Shown here in pieces: positions 1 through 8,012 of a DNA stretch of 64,000 nt; the stretch's first letter is position 1, and the number at the start of each line of letters is the position of its first letter. Location of the stretch: assembly GCF_006385875.1 (NCBI RefSeq), contig NZ_VFSU01000031.1, forward strand, positions 1 to 64,000, read 5' to 3'. The position numbers were made by a program, and so were the translations under genes. The DNA comes from Sandaracinobacter neustonicus. Lineage in GTDB: Bacteria; Pseudomonadota; Alphaproteobacteria; Sphingomonadales; Sphingomonadaceae. Below the pieces are notes generated by a model. That model was not told where the DNA came from and ran no database searches. It saw only the letters and a program-made list of their open reading frames with translations.

Positions 1-765
1 GTAGAAGAATCGGGCTTCTTCCAGCCGCTCATAGATCGCGGGGATCGCGTAGGCGGCGTCAGCCCGGAAGAACCGGCCGCAAAGGTCGCGCTCCGCGTAG
101 CGGGCGATGACGGGGTCGAGAACGTCCCGCCAGCCATCGGCGCTGTGGACGTTGCCATGGCGCAAGGCGCAGCGCTCCAGCATGCCGAACTGGTTGAACA
201 AAAAGTTCGGGTGATAGCAGGTGCAGTCGAAATGCCCGTTCCAGGCCGCGCCCTCCTGATCGCCATGGGTGGGGCTGACCGAACTGTCCATGTCCAGAAC
301 GATGTACTTCAGCCCGTTACGGTCATGGAAACGGTCGATCCATTGGCCATTCAGGTCGGCCAGCGCGGCACGGTTCTCGGGCTGTGCCAGTGTCTCGGTC
401 TCGAACCGTCCCATCTGCGAGGCCGAGGCCGCTTGCGCATCGACAGCCCTTCCACCCACGACCTGGCGCATCACCGGATCGAGGGCCAGGCGGTCGGCGT
501 CGTTCACATCCTCGTATCCGGCCAGTCGCCCGAACACCGATTGCCGGAACAACCCGTCAAGCCGGTGGACCGTGTTCTTGCCGCGCCGGGTGTCGCGCAA
601 TGCTTTTGCCGCCAGATCGGACAGCCCGAGCGCGTCATCCAGCTCGCGCATCACCAGCAGGCCGCCGTCGGAACTGAGCTGCGCACCTCGGAACTCCACA
701 TGCACCCGGCGGTCGAACTCGACCCGATCTGCCCGCTTCGAACCCGCACCCTCTGGGTGATCCAT
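1..765 (-). CDS. IS1380-family transposase, N-terminal 255 residues
   Basis: This is a DDE-type transposase, open at the window edge, so the C-terminal part is missing. The ATG at 765 opens MDHPEGAGSKR. In the middle the protein has LDMDSSVSPTHGDQEGAAWN, followed by a Cys/His stretch (CTCYHP) and a NVHSADGW segment, all typical of IS1380 transposases; the Asp in LDMDSS is the likely first catalytic acid. Family members are usually about 450 residues, so a little over half is seen. No frameshift is visible, and the copy may be intact. Confidence 0.85.
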   Translation of the reverse strand, partial: MDHPEGAGSKRADRVEFDRRVHVEFRGAQLSSDGGLLVMRELDDALGLSDLAAKALRDTRRGKNTVHRLDGLFRQSVFGRLAGYEDVNDADRLALDPVMRQVVGGRAVDAQAASASQMGRFETETLAQPENRAALADLNGQWIDRFHDRNGLKYIVLDMDSSVSPTHGDQEGAAWNGHFDCTCYHPNFLFNQFGMLERCALRHGNVHSADGWRDVLDPVIARYAERDLCGRFFRADAAYAIPAIYERLEEARFFY

Positions 766-851
766 CAAACGCGCCCCTCACGGCCATCAACACCATGATT
801 TATATCGGAAATATTGAGATCCTGACAGCAAAATCAGCGATTTACTTGGGG
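1..851 (-). mobile_element. IS1380-family insertion sequence, 5' part only
   Basis: An insertion sequence enters the window from the left and is read leftwards. The only end visible is the transposase-upstream end. I place it near 851, where the coding frame of the neighbouring secreted-protein gene stops making sense and a sequence starting CCCCAAGTAAATCGCTG (minus strand) begins. The family is assigned from the transposase. The opposite terminal repeat and the target duplication lie outside the window, so the exact boundary is an inference that could be off by a few bases. Confidence 0.65.
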
Positions 852-1062
852 AATGTGGGGTCGACTCTGTTCCGGTTGCCGCCTCGTAGTCAATGACAGT
901 GTCGTTAGGGGTGCCGAGATCAAGTCGCTTGACGAGCGCCTGAGTCTCGAATGCCTCGGGAAACGACGTTCCGCTGGCGGCGTGGGTCCATCGTTCCTGC
1001 GCGTTCGCAGGCGTGATTGTCATTGCCAGCATCGCCAGCATGGCGGTGCAGATCCTTCTCAT
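852..1062 (-). pseudogene. Secreted protein gene truncated by IS insertion
   Basis: The ATG at 1062 follows a clear GGAGGAG ribosome site and begins MRRICTAMLAMLAMTITPANA, a good signal peptide with cleavage after PANA. About 50 mature residues (starting QERWTHAASG) follow before the frame runs into the insertion sequence at about 851 and ends in foreign sequence. The rest of the gene should lie beyond the element, outside the window. The mature part shows no recognisable domain. It is probably inactive, because a secreted protein of this start would be fused to a short IS-derived tail. Confidence 0.6.
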
Positions 1063-1283
1063 AGGTAGGCATCTCCTCCGCATAGAACCTAAGCCGTGAA
1101 CCTCGGTACTGGCAAGTATCTGGCGCGCAGGTGTCTATCAGACTGCGACGGGAAAGTACCACAACGAGGGGAATTCCGGGGACAGTATACTCAACTCCGC
1201 CCCACAGGCGGCGGCATATACGGTGCCAGCAGCACCCATTCAGCATCGGCCGAAGTCGACGCAGGAGAACGGGAAGGGCGAAA

Positions 1284-1958
1284 TTACACGATCATCAGCC
1301 GGTTCGGCAGTTCGTCCGGATTGTCTGGCGTGGGCGGGAAGTAGGTGGCCAGCACGCCGCCCACCAGCCCGATTGCGTTGATGAAGCCCTGCGTCGGGTC
1401 GCCGCTTTTCAGCCCGGCCAGCAGCACGGCTGCGGCGTCGCCCCAATGCTCCGGCTCCACCCGGCGATAGATGCCTTCGTCGGCGATCACTTCCACCACA
1501 TGATCTTCCACCGACACATGGATCAGCACGCCGGTGCGCGCCTCCGTCAGGTGGATGCCGCGGGTGAGGAACTGCTTCAGGGCGATTTCATGCACCCGCT
1601 CCCGCCGGATCGACAGCGGCGCATAGCGCTGCGCCAGCGGAGACCACCACAGCGCCAGCGTCGCCAGCGCCAGTGTGACGACCTGCATCAGCGCGAAGAT
1701 TTCCACCGTCTGCCAGTCCGTCAGCTGGTGCTCGCGCCACAGCCCGAACGCCGCCGCCCAGAAGCTGGGGCCATAGCCCGCCAGCGTCAGCAGCACGGGC
1801 AGCAGGAAGGCGATCAGCGCCGCCAGCGCCAGCACCCATTCCACATAGCGGTGCCGTTCCGTGGAGAGCGTGCAGACGATCTCGCCGGAGGTCATCGCCT
1901 CGGCTGTGGAAATGGCGGTTTCGATCCGGCCATGATCATGTTCGGTCAGGGCTACCAT
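1284..1958 (-). CDS. TPM-domain membrane protein
   Basis: A 224-residue protein whose start and end fit the TPM fold (also called TPM_phosphatase). The N-terminus contains the SGEIVCTL strand seen in such proteins. Two hydrophobic segments lie around residues 38-58 and 85-105. The C-terminal half (TEARTGVLIHVSVEDHVVEV) carries the second part of the domain, giving a TPM domain split by membrane segments. It overlaps the preceding TPM gene by 7 bases and is last in a lemA-TPM-TPM operon. The role of these trios is poorly known; envelope or stress functions are usually proposed. The domain assignment is good and the function is unknown. Confidence 0.8.
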   Translation of the reverse strand: MVALTEHDHGRIETAISTAEAMTSGEIVCTLSTERHRYVEWVLALAALIAFLLPVLLTLAGYGPSFWAAAFGLWREHQLTDWQTVEIFALMQVVTLALATLALWWSPLAQRYAPLSIRRERVHEIALKQFLTRGIHLTEARTGVLIHVSVEDHVVEVIADEGIYRRVEPEHWGDAAAVLLAGLKSGDPTQGFINAIGLVGGVLATYFPPTPDNPDELPNRLMIV

Positions 1959-2740
1959 CCGCCGCTGGCTCCCCCGCCGCCAAAGCTGCCGCCGCCGCCG
2001 CCGAAGCCGCCGCCTCCGCCGCCCCAGCCACCACCGCCGCCACCACCCCAGCCGCCGCCGGGGCCCCAGATCACGATCGGGCCGCCGCGGCGCGCCTGCC
2101 GCCCGCCCTTCGTCCGCCGTGAAGCCATCACGAACCAGATGAACAGGATGATGAGGAAGATGACGAGGCCTATGGGGAAGCCTTCCTCCCCCCCGGCCGC
2201 CGCCTGCTGCTCGGCATTGGCCACATTCTGCGCGGCCTGATCGGCCGGCAGTTCCACCTGTTTGGCGATGGCGTCAAAGCCCGCCAGCACCCCAGCCGGC
2301 ATGTCGCCCGCCTTGAATGCGGGGATGATCGCGCGCTGGATGATCACCGAAGACAGCGCATCCGTCAGCACCGGCTCCAGCCCGTAACCCACCTCGATCC
2401 GCACCCGGCGCTCGTTGGGGGCCACCAGCAGGATCACGCCATTGTCACCACTCGCCGGGCCGCTGGCGGAGGATTGCCGTTTCTGGCCAATCCCCCAGTG
2501 CCGCCCCAGCCGATAGCCATAATCCTCGATCTCCAGCCCATCGAGGCTGGGAACCGTGGCCACCACAAGCTGCGCGCCGGTCTGCTTCTCCACCGCTTCT
2601 GATCTGGCGCTGATCTGCGCCTCGATCTCGGGCGGCAGGATGTTCGCGGCATCCACCACCCGGCCGGACAGCGCCGGAAACTCCTGCGCCGCAAGGGGCG
2701 CGGCGAGGAGCAACAGCAGCAGCGCCAGCAGGCGCCGCAT
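1952..2740 (-). CDS. TPM-domain protein with glycine-rich tail (YgcG-like)
   Basis: A 262-residue exported protein. Residues 1-18 are a signal peptide (cleavage near AAPLAA-Q). The TPM domain follows at roughly 25-160, including SGRVVDAANILP and the GDNGVILLVAPNERRVRIEV core. A transmembrane helix lies near 185-205, then a basic stretch and a tail made almost only of Gly with Trp, Phe and Ser. This is the standard architecture of YgcG-type proteins anchored in the inner membrane with the TPM domain in the periplasm. It starts 2 bases after lemA ends and overlaps the next gene. The molecular role of the family is not settled. Confidence 0.85.
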   Translation of the reverse strand: MRRLLALLLLLLAAPLAAQEFPALSGRVVDAANILPPEIEAQISARSEAVEKQTGAQLVVATVPSLDGLEIEDYGYRLGRHWGIGQKRQSSASGPASGDNGVILLVAPNERRVRIEVGYGLEPVLTDALSSVIIQRAIIPAFKAGDMPAGVLAGFDAIAKQVELPADQAAQNVANAEQQAAAGGEEGFPIGLVIFLIILFIWFVMASRRTKGGRQARRGGPIVIWGPGGGWGGGGGGGWGGGGGGFGGGGGSFGGGGASGGW

Positions 2741-2742
2741 CG

Positions 2743-3327
2743 TCAGAACTTCACTTGCGGCGCGGTCTCTGCGTTCGCGGCGGTGGCCTTGAAGGGTTCC
2801 TTGGGTGACGCGCCATAGATGGTCTTGGCGGCGATGATCGCCGGGAAGGTGCGGATTTCCACATTATACACGCGCACCGCCTCGTTATAGTCGCGCCGGG
2901 CGACGGAAATGCGGTTTTCCGTGCCCTCCAGTTGCGATTGCAGCGCGAGGAAATTCTGGTCCGACTTCAACTCGGGGTATTTTTCCACCACCACCATCAG
3001 GCGGGACAGCGCGGAGGAGAGACCGTCCTGCGCCTGGCTGAAGGCGGCCACCTTGGCCGGATCGGAAAGGTCGCCGGGGTTCAGCTGCACCGAAGTCGCC
3101 TTGGCGCGCGCTTCCGTCACACCCACCAGCACTGCCTGCTCCTGCTTGGCATAGCCCTGCACGGTGGAAACGAGGTTCGGGATCAGGTCGGCCCGGCGCT
3201 GATACTGATTCTCCACTTCGCCCCAGGCGGCGTTCACGCCTTCTTCCTTGGTAGGAATGGAGTTGATGCCGCAGGCGCTGAGCGAGAGCGCGGCGAGCAG
3301 CGGCAGGGCAAGACGAACGACACGCAT
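2743..3327 (-). CDS. lemA: LemA family lipoprotein
   Basis: The start at 3327 gives MRVVRLALPLLAALSLSACG, a signal peptide with a lipobox and lipidated Cys19; an upstream in-frame start at 3432 would bury this signal and was rejected. A GGGGG-type ribosome site lies just ahead. The 194-residue product has the LemA signature: NQYQRRADLIPNLVSTVQG near residue 40, and long helices after it. LemA proteins have a periplasmic helical domain and are regularly encoded with TPM-domain proteins, as here. It is first gene of the operon and diverges from mscL. Family is certain; the physiological role is not known. Confidence 0.88.
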   Translation of the reverse strand: MRVVRLALPLLAALSLSACGINSIPTKEEGVNAAWGEVENQYQRRADLIPNLVSTVQGYAKQEQAVLVGVTEARAKATSVQLNPGDLSDPAKVAAFSQAQDGLSSALSRLMVVVEKYPELKSDQNFLALQSQLEGTENRISVARRDYNEAVRVYNVEIRTFPAIIAAKTIYGASPKEPFKATAANAETAPQVKF

Positions 3328-3482
3328 GATTTTGACCCCCGGGGGTTGGTTAATCCGGGCGCAGACTTGCCGCTGAAGCAGCGTTCGCGTCAAGAGCAAG
3401 TCGCCGGAATGCATGCGCTTTTGCGCTTGCACTCCGGCGCGCGCTGGGCTCTGTTGGCGCGCGTATTGAAAAGGGGGTCTCG

Positions 3483-3905
3483 ATGCTCAACGAATTCAAG
3501 GCATTCATCATGCGGGGCAATGTGCTCGACCTCGCAGTCGGTGTGATCATCGGCGGCGCGTTCGGCACCATCGTCAGCTCTCTCACGGGCGATGTGATCA
3601 TGCCCGTGCTCTCGCTGCTGACGGGCAGCGCGGACTTCACCGAAAATTATCTCCGCCTCGGCCCGATTCCCGCCGAACTTCAGGGCAAGGCCGTCGATTA
3701 TGCCGCGCTGAAGGCGGCCGGGGTGCCGATGCTGGGCTATGGGGCCTTCCTCACGGCGGTCATCAACTTCCTGATTCTGGCCTTCGCGGTGTTCCTGATC
3801 GTGAAGAATGCCAACCGCTTCTTCGCCAAGATGGAGCCGCCCGCGCCGCCGACGCCGGAAGATGTGCTGCTGCTGCGCGAAATCCGCGACAGCCTGAAGA
3901 AGTAA
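3483..3905 (+). CDS. mscL: Large-conductance mechanosensitive channel
   Basis: A 140-residue inner-membrane protein forming the tension-gated pore that releases solutes on osmotic downshock. The N-terminal helix and first transmembrane segment (FIMRGNVLDLAVGVIIGGAF) are the family signature. The periplasmic loop spans about residues 45-80. TM2 is near 85-108, and the C-terminal charged helix ends RDSLKK. Length matches the family (about 136-150). The ATG follows an AAAGGGGG-type ribosome site. It diverges from lemA and is followed 12 bases later by a GTG-initiated membrane protein gene. Confidence 0.97.
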   Translation: MLNEFKAFIMRGNVLDLAVGVIIGGAFGTIVSSLTGDVIMPVLSLLTGSADFTENYLRLGPIPAELQGKAVDYAALKAAGVPMLGYGAFLTAVINFLILAFAVFLIVKNANRFFAKMEPPAPPTPEDVLLLREIRDSLKK

Positions 3906-3917
3906 GGAACGGCCCCG

Positions 3918-4763
3918 GTGGAGTCGCTGTTCCGGGCGATGGAAGCCGCCCCGCTGTGGCTGCTGGGGCTGATTCTGATGCTGTTGTTCTGGTCGGCGGC
4001 CGCGCTTGGCCGCTGGCTTCGCGAACGGGCGGGCAAGGCAGCAACGCCCGAGGACAAGAGCGATCCGGCGTTCATCGTCTCGGCCTCGCTCGGCCTGCTG
4101 GCGCTGCTTTTGGGCTTCACCGTTTCCATGGCGGTCAGCCGCTATGACGGCCGCCGCGCCGCCACGCTGAACGAAGGCAATGCCATCGGCACCTTCGTTT
4201 ACCGCACAGATCTGATGCCGCCCGCGCTGCGCGCCACCACGCTGGACGAACTGGATCGCTATGTAGAGGCGCGACTCGCGGTGGGCCGCATGGGCGAAAC
4301 CAGCGAGGCGGTGCTGAAGGCGCATGCCGAAACCGGCAAGGTGGCCGAACGGGTGTGGAAGCATATGATGGCCGTGGGGCCGCAGGTGCCCGATACGGCG
4401 GTGCGCATGCTGCTGGTGGAAAGCGCGAACGCCATGTTCGATGCCGCGATGGTGCGCGACGCAGCGCTCGCCAACCGGCTGCCGCCCACGCTGGTGGCGC
4501 TGCTGATCCTGTTCCCCGTGGCGAGCCTGATCCTGATCGGCTATGTCAGCGGGCGGCTGATCGGGGCGCATTTCATGGCCTCCACCGAACTGATCCTGCT
4601 GCTCACATTGGTCCTGCTGCTGATCGCCGATCTGGACAGGCCGCGCTCCGGCACCATCGTCACGCCGCAGGCCGCGCTGCTGGAAGTGCAGGCGCAAATC
4701 CGTGCGGCAAAACTGGCTGTTCCCGCCGCGCCGCAGCCTATGCTATCAGGCGTAAACCCTTGA
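3918..4763 (+). CDS. DUF4239-like (bestrophin-like) membrane protein
   Basis: A 281-residue protein with four hydrophobic segments: near residues 12-32, 55-75, 190-212 and 220-242. The second segment ends in SMAVSRYDGRR, and EGNAIGT follows, the pattern of DUF4239 proteins, sometimes described as bestrophin-like. The central domain (about 85-185) is helical and soluble. A GTG start is used, 12 bases after mscL, so the two are probably cotranscribed. No biochemical function is established for this family. The assignment rests on the conserved pattern around the second segment and the overall topology. Confidence 0.7.
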   Translation: MESLFRAMEAAPLWLLGLILMLLFWSAAALGRWLRERAGKAATPEDKSDPAFIVSASLGLLALLLGFTVSMAVSRYDGRRAATLNEGNAIGTFVYRTDLMPPALRATTLDELDRYVEARLAVGRMGETSEAVLKAHAETGKVAERVWKHMMAVGPQVPDTAVRMLLVESANAMFDAAMVRDAALANRLPPTLVALLILFPVASLILIGYVSGRLIGAHFMASTELILLLTLVLLLIADLDRPRSGTIVTPQAALLEVQAQIRAAKLAVPAAPQPMLSGVNP

Positions 4764-4777
4764 GCGGAGAACAAAGC

Positions 4778-5221
4778 GTGCGCAACTTGTTGATCGGACT
4801 CGCCATGACAGCGGCAATCGGAAGCCTGGGCGCCTGCGCCTCCACCTCCACGCCGGAAACCAAGCCCGCAGCGGCCGCCCCCACAGGCGGCGCGGCGCTG
4901 CAGGGCGCGGAGTGGACGGTGTTTGAAATCGCCGGCAAGCCCATCGTTCCCGGCTCCACCCCCAGCATCAAGTTCGAGGATGGCCGGGTTTCGGGCGCGG
5001 GCAGCTGCAACCGCTTCATGGGCGGCTACACCATCGCCCCCGATGGCCTGAAGCTGACCTTCTCGCAAATGGCTTCCACCATGATGGCCTGCCCGGATCC
5101 GCTGATGCAGCAGGAAGGGCTGTTCCTGAAGTCGCTGGAAAGCGTCGCCAGCTACTCCGTGGCGGGCGGCGTGCTCAGCCTGTCGTCGGCTGACGGCGTG
5201 GTGGTGAAGGCGAAGCGCTGA
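4778..5221 (+). CDS. META-domain (HslJ-like) lipoprotein
   Basis: The GTG at 4778, preceded by GCGGAGA, gives a 147-residue protein with signal MRNLLIGLAMTAAIGSLGAC and lipidated Cys20. After an Ala/Thr-rich linker, residues about 45-145 form one META domain: WTVFEIAGKPI, then GSCNRFMGGY, then a MACPDPLMQQE segment. These match HslJ/META proteins, implicated elsewhere in envelope stress or heat-shock-induced resistance. It lies 14 bases after the preceding gene, so is probably the last gene of the mscL transcript, and is followed by a hairpin terminator. Confidence 0.87.
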   Translation: MRNLLIGLAMTAAIGSLGACASTSTPETKPAAAAPTGGAALQGAEWTVFEIAGKPIVPGSTPSIKFEDGRVSGAGSCNRFMGGYTIAPDGLKLTFSQMASTMMACPDPLMQQEGLFLKSLESVASYSVAGGVLSLSSADGVVVKAKR

Positions 5222-5224
5222 AAC

Positions 5225-5259
5225 GAAGGGGCCGGTGGCGCAAGCGCCCCGGCCCCTTC
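5225..5259. terminator. Bidirectional hairpin terminator
   Basis: An 11-bp stem (GAAGGGGCCGG pairing with CCGGCCCCTTC) encloses a second 4-bp stem with loop CAAG. It sits 3 bases after the META-lipoprotein stop and just before the stop of the opposing gene, so it can serve both strands. There is only a weak T-rich tail on the plus strand (GTTCCTTGCTT). Confidence 0.7.
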
Positions 5260-5269
5260 CGTTCCTTGC

Positions 5270-5665
5270 TTACCGTGCCTTTGATTGCCGGGCGCGGGCA
5301 AACACCCACTGCCCCAGCAGCAGCAGCGCGATCATCACCGCTTCCACCAGCATCGGCGGATAGGCGGTGGGGGCGGTTCCATCCAGAATCAGGCTCAGCG
5401 TGCGCCCGAACAGGGCGATCGCCAGCAGCAGCAGCGGCACCTTCAGCGGCGACGGGTCCGTGCGGATCGCGCCCAGCAGGGCAAACAGCCCGCCCACCAG
5501 AAAGAAGGCGGAAAAGTCCGCCCGCATGGTCGCCAGCCCCTGACTTCCCAGCGGAGACAGCGCGAATTCCGGCCCCATCCGGGCCGGGTTCAACAGAAAC
5601 ATCAGCCCCACGGCCACATTGAACAGCCCCACAAGGCCGATGATCAGGCGCACAATCAACGTCAT
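5270..5665 (-). CDS. DUF4345-like four-helix membrane protein
   Basis: A 131-residue integral membrane protein with four predicted helices, near residues 4-24, 52-67, 74-92 and 102-122. The pattern of a short loop ending RADFSAFFLVGGLFALLG after helix 1 resembles DUF4345 proteins. The ATG at 5665 follows GGGAGGAAA. It is a single gene converging on the META-lipoprotein and sharing its terminator. No function is known, and the family label is moderate because it rests on topology plus one motif. Confidence 0.65.
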   Translation of the reverse strand: MTLIVRLIIGLVGLFNVAVGLMFLLNPARMGPEFALSPLGSQGLATMRADFSAFFLVGGLFALLGAIRTDPSPLKVPLLLLAIALFGRTLSLILDGTAPTAYPPMLVEAVMIALLLLGQWVFARARQSKAR

Positions 5666-5746
5666 AGAATTTCCTCCCGTTTGGAAGGTTAGCAGGACGT
5701 GCCGATTATTCCAGCCCTTCGAGTGCCATAATCCCGCGGGGCAATC

Positions 5747-6532
5747 TCAGGCGGCGTAACCCAGATAGCCCAGCTGCGCCGCCTTGAAGATGGTCTGGCT
5801 GCGGTTCACCGCGTCCAGCTTCTCGCCCGCATTCTGGATATGGAAGCGCACCGTCGCATGGCTGCGGCCAAGGATCATGGAAATCTCCTTGTCCGTCTTG
5901 CCGATGGAGGCCCAGCGCAGGCACTCCACCTCGCGCTTGGTCAACTGGCTGTCCGCCGGCAGCCACTGGCGCTTGCGCAGCGCCTTCACGCAGCCCGCCA
6001 CGAAGCGGTGCGTCAGGATATACAGCTCGTCGGCATGCTCCTCGAACTCCGCCGTCAGGTCGCTGCGATCCGGGTCCGCCACGCCATAAGAGGCGATGCC
6101 GATCTGCCCGAAGGGCAGGTGCACGGGGATCACGATGGCCGATTTGGTGTTGGTGCGCTTTTCGAAGTTGGAAAGGTCGATTGCCTCAAGATAGCGATTG
6201 GGCTGGCTGGTGCGGAAGCCGTCCGCATTCACCCAGAAGGGCTCCGATTCATAACGGCAGGCACGCGGCAGCGGCGACGACAGCGCCAGCCTTGTATCGG
6301 CCCACCAGCGCTCGTCCGGGGCGTTCCAGCCGAACACCTCAGAGGCCAGAATGGCCCCGTCCTCGTCCATCAGCGGGTTCTTGCTGGCGATATTGTCCGT
6401 CAGTGCAACGCGCAGGTTCGCGCGATCCCAGGCGATGTCCCTGAGCGCCTCGGCGGCGGCACGGATATCCTTCACCGAGGTGACATTCACCCAGGCCAGT
6501 TGTTCCTTCAGGCTGGCGCTTTGCTCGCCCAT
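5747..6532 (-). CDS. LuxR-type transcriptional regulator (solo)
   Basis: The ATG at 6532, with GGGGAG 6 bases upstream, gives 261 residues. The C-terminal GerE/LuxR helix-turn-helix (about 195-255) reads LTKREVECLRWASIGKTDKE and continues with a recognition helix HATVRFHIQNAGEKL. The N-terminal 170 residues have the size and spacing of an autoinducer-binding domain, with Trp-rich stretches (DERWWADTR, SEPFWVN). No LuxI-type synthase is in the window, so it is a solo regulator. The ligand is unknown; acyl-homoserine lactones are only one possibility. Confidence 0.85.
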   Translation of the reverse strand: MGEQSASLKEQLAWVNVTSVKDIRAAAEALRDIAWDRANLRVALTDNIASKNPLMDEDGAILASEVFGWNAPDERWWADTRLALSSPLPRACRYESEPFWVNADGFRTSQPNRYLEAIDLSNFEKRTNTKSAIVIPVHLPFGQIGIASYGVADPDRSDLTAEFEEHADELYILTHRFVAGCVKALRKRQWLPADSQLTKREVECLRWASIGKTDKEISMILGRSHATVRFHIQNAGEKLDAVNRSQTIFKAAQLGYLGYAA

Positions 6533-6723
6533 TCCTGTCTCCCCAATCGCGACCTTCACTTGCCAGGCAGATGGTGTCTCCTCCACCATTCGCCAAGCAC
6601 TCCAGACGGGGCACCCCAGAGGGGGGCTTGTGATTTCAGTCGCCGCCTGCTTACGCCGCAGCAGCGAGATTGCAAGAGGCCCACGCCGTCGCACCCGTCC
6701 CGCCAGCCCATGGGAGCGCAACC

Positions 6724-7290
6724 ATGCCCAGCCTGCCTCAACCATTGCCGATCCTTTCCCACGGTGATGTCCGGCTGGAACCGCTCGCCCCGGCGCATGC
6801 CGATGAGCTTCGCCGCGCCACTGCGGAGGATCAGGAGATCTGGCAGATCTACAGTCATTCCATGTTGGGCGACGGCTTCGATCTCTGGTGGCAGGCCGCG
6901 ATGCTGGGTGCGAACGGCTGGCGTTACTGGGCAACACTGTGGAACGGCCGGGTGATGGGCTGCACCGGCGTCTGGCCGGAAGACCGCACGCCCGGAGTGG
7001 TCGAACTGGGCGGCACCTACCTCCGCCCCGCCGCGCGCGGCACCCATGTGAACGGCGTCGCCAAATGGCTGATGCTGGATTTCCTGTTTGGGCGAGGCTT
7101 CCACCGCGTGGAATTCCGCATCGACGCCCGCAACGAACGCTCTCAGGCGGCGGTGCTGAAGCTGGGCGCGACGCGGGACGGCGTGCTGCGCCACCACAAG
7201 ATCACCCATACCGGCCATGTCCGAGACACGCATGTGATGGCGATCCTCGATACGGACTGGCCGGAGATCGAGCGGCGGCTTCGCCCCTGA
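6724..7290 (+). CDS. GNAT family N-acetyltransferase
   Basis: A 188-residue protein starting at the ATG at 6724 with a GGGAGCG ribosome site; the upstream in-frame ATG at 6670 would add residues with no fold. It follows the RimJ-like subclass: DVRLEPLAPAHADELRRAT opens the fold; ELGGTYLRPAARGTHVN is the acetyl-CoA-binding segment; a FHRVEFRIDARNERSQAA strand-helix and LGATRDGVLRHHK follow. The substrate cannot be told; such proteins acetylate protein N-termini, small amines or antibiotics. It diverges from the LuxR gene across 191 bp. Confidence 0.88.
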   Translation: MPSLPQPLPILSHGDVRLEPLAPAHADELRRATAEDQEIWQIYSHSMLGDGFDLWWQAAMLGANGWRYWATLWNGRVMGCTGVWPEDRTPGVVELGGTYLRPAARGTHVNGVAKWLMLDFLFGRGFHRVEFRIDARNERSQAAVLKLGATRDGVLRHHKITHTGHVRDTHVMAILDTDWPEIERRLRP

Positions 7291-7343
7291 CCCTCGGGCC
7301 GCAGGCGCTGGCGCGAACCCCCGGCTTGTGTCAGCCTGTGGAA

Positions 7344-7979
7344 ATGCTGCGCACCCTCCTCATCCTGCTGTCGGCGCTTGCACTTGCGGCCGCCGGGCCT
7401 GCCCCGCTGGCTGGCGACTATGTCCTGACCGGTGTGCGAGAGGCAGCCGGCGGCCTCGAACTGCGGCCCGACGGGCGTTTCAGCTATGCCCTGACCTATG
7501 GTGCGCTGGACGAGACAGCGGAGGGCGTCTGGCGGCAAGAGGGCGACCGCGTCCTGCTGACGACGGAGCCGAAGCCCCGCCCGGCGAAATGGGAGATCGT
7601 GAATGCGGAGCCGGGCGAACCGAAAGTGTTCGCGCTGATTCTGGAAAATCCGCGCGGCCAGCCGATTCCCAACTTCACCGTCTATGTGAAGATGAACGAC
7701 GGCAGCGAAGAGCGCGGCCAGACCCTGAACGAATGGCTGGAAGCAGACCTCGATTCCCGCATACCCGTGTCCGTCCGCTTCGAAGTGCCGGTGTTCGATA
7801 TCGCCTCGCCGTCGTTCCCGGTCGATATCGCCACGGCCCGCCGCTATCGCTTCCGCTTCGATCCGGCGGATACCGGCGTGCGGGATTTTCAGGATTGGCC
7901 GCTGCTGATTCGGGGAAGCCTGCTCGCGCCCGTCGACGCGCCGGATGGGCAGGGCTTCCGCAAGGTCGATCCCCGCTAG
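7344..7979 (+). CDS. Secreted protein of unknown function
   Basis: The ATG at 7344 gives 211 residues with a signal peptide (MLRTLLILLSALALAAAGPA). The mature part is beta-rich and begins LAGDYVLTGVREAAGGLELR, followed by DGRFSYALTYGALDETAEGV and WRQEGDRVLLT. This is the pattern of a small lipocalin-like or copper-resistance-like barrel that measures residual variance in many exported proteins. I do not recognise a specific family. It sits 53 bp after the acetyltransferase and 33 bp before the helicase gene on the same strand. Confidence 0.75.
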   Translation: MLRTLLILLSALALAAAGPAPLAGDYVLTGVREAAGGLELRPDGRFSYALTYGALDETAEGVWRQEGDRVLLTTEPKPRPAKWEIVNAEPGEPKVFALILENPRGQPIPNFTVYVKMNDGSEERGQTLNEWLEADLDSRIPVSVRFEVPVFDIASPSFPVDIATARRYRFRFDPADTGVRDFQDWPLLIRGSLLAPVDAPDGQGFRKVDPR

Positions 7980-8012
7980 CAAACAGCCTTTGCGATCCCC
8001 ACTATCCTCACC

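Noticed and set aside
1084-1283. Possible remnant of a REP-associated transposase locus (GGGGACAGTATAC-like words)
   Set aside because: Only one short word resembles such elements; there is no pairing partner or coding remnant.
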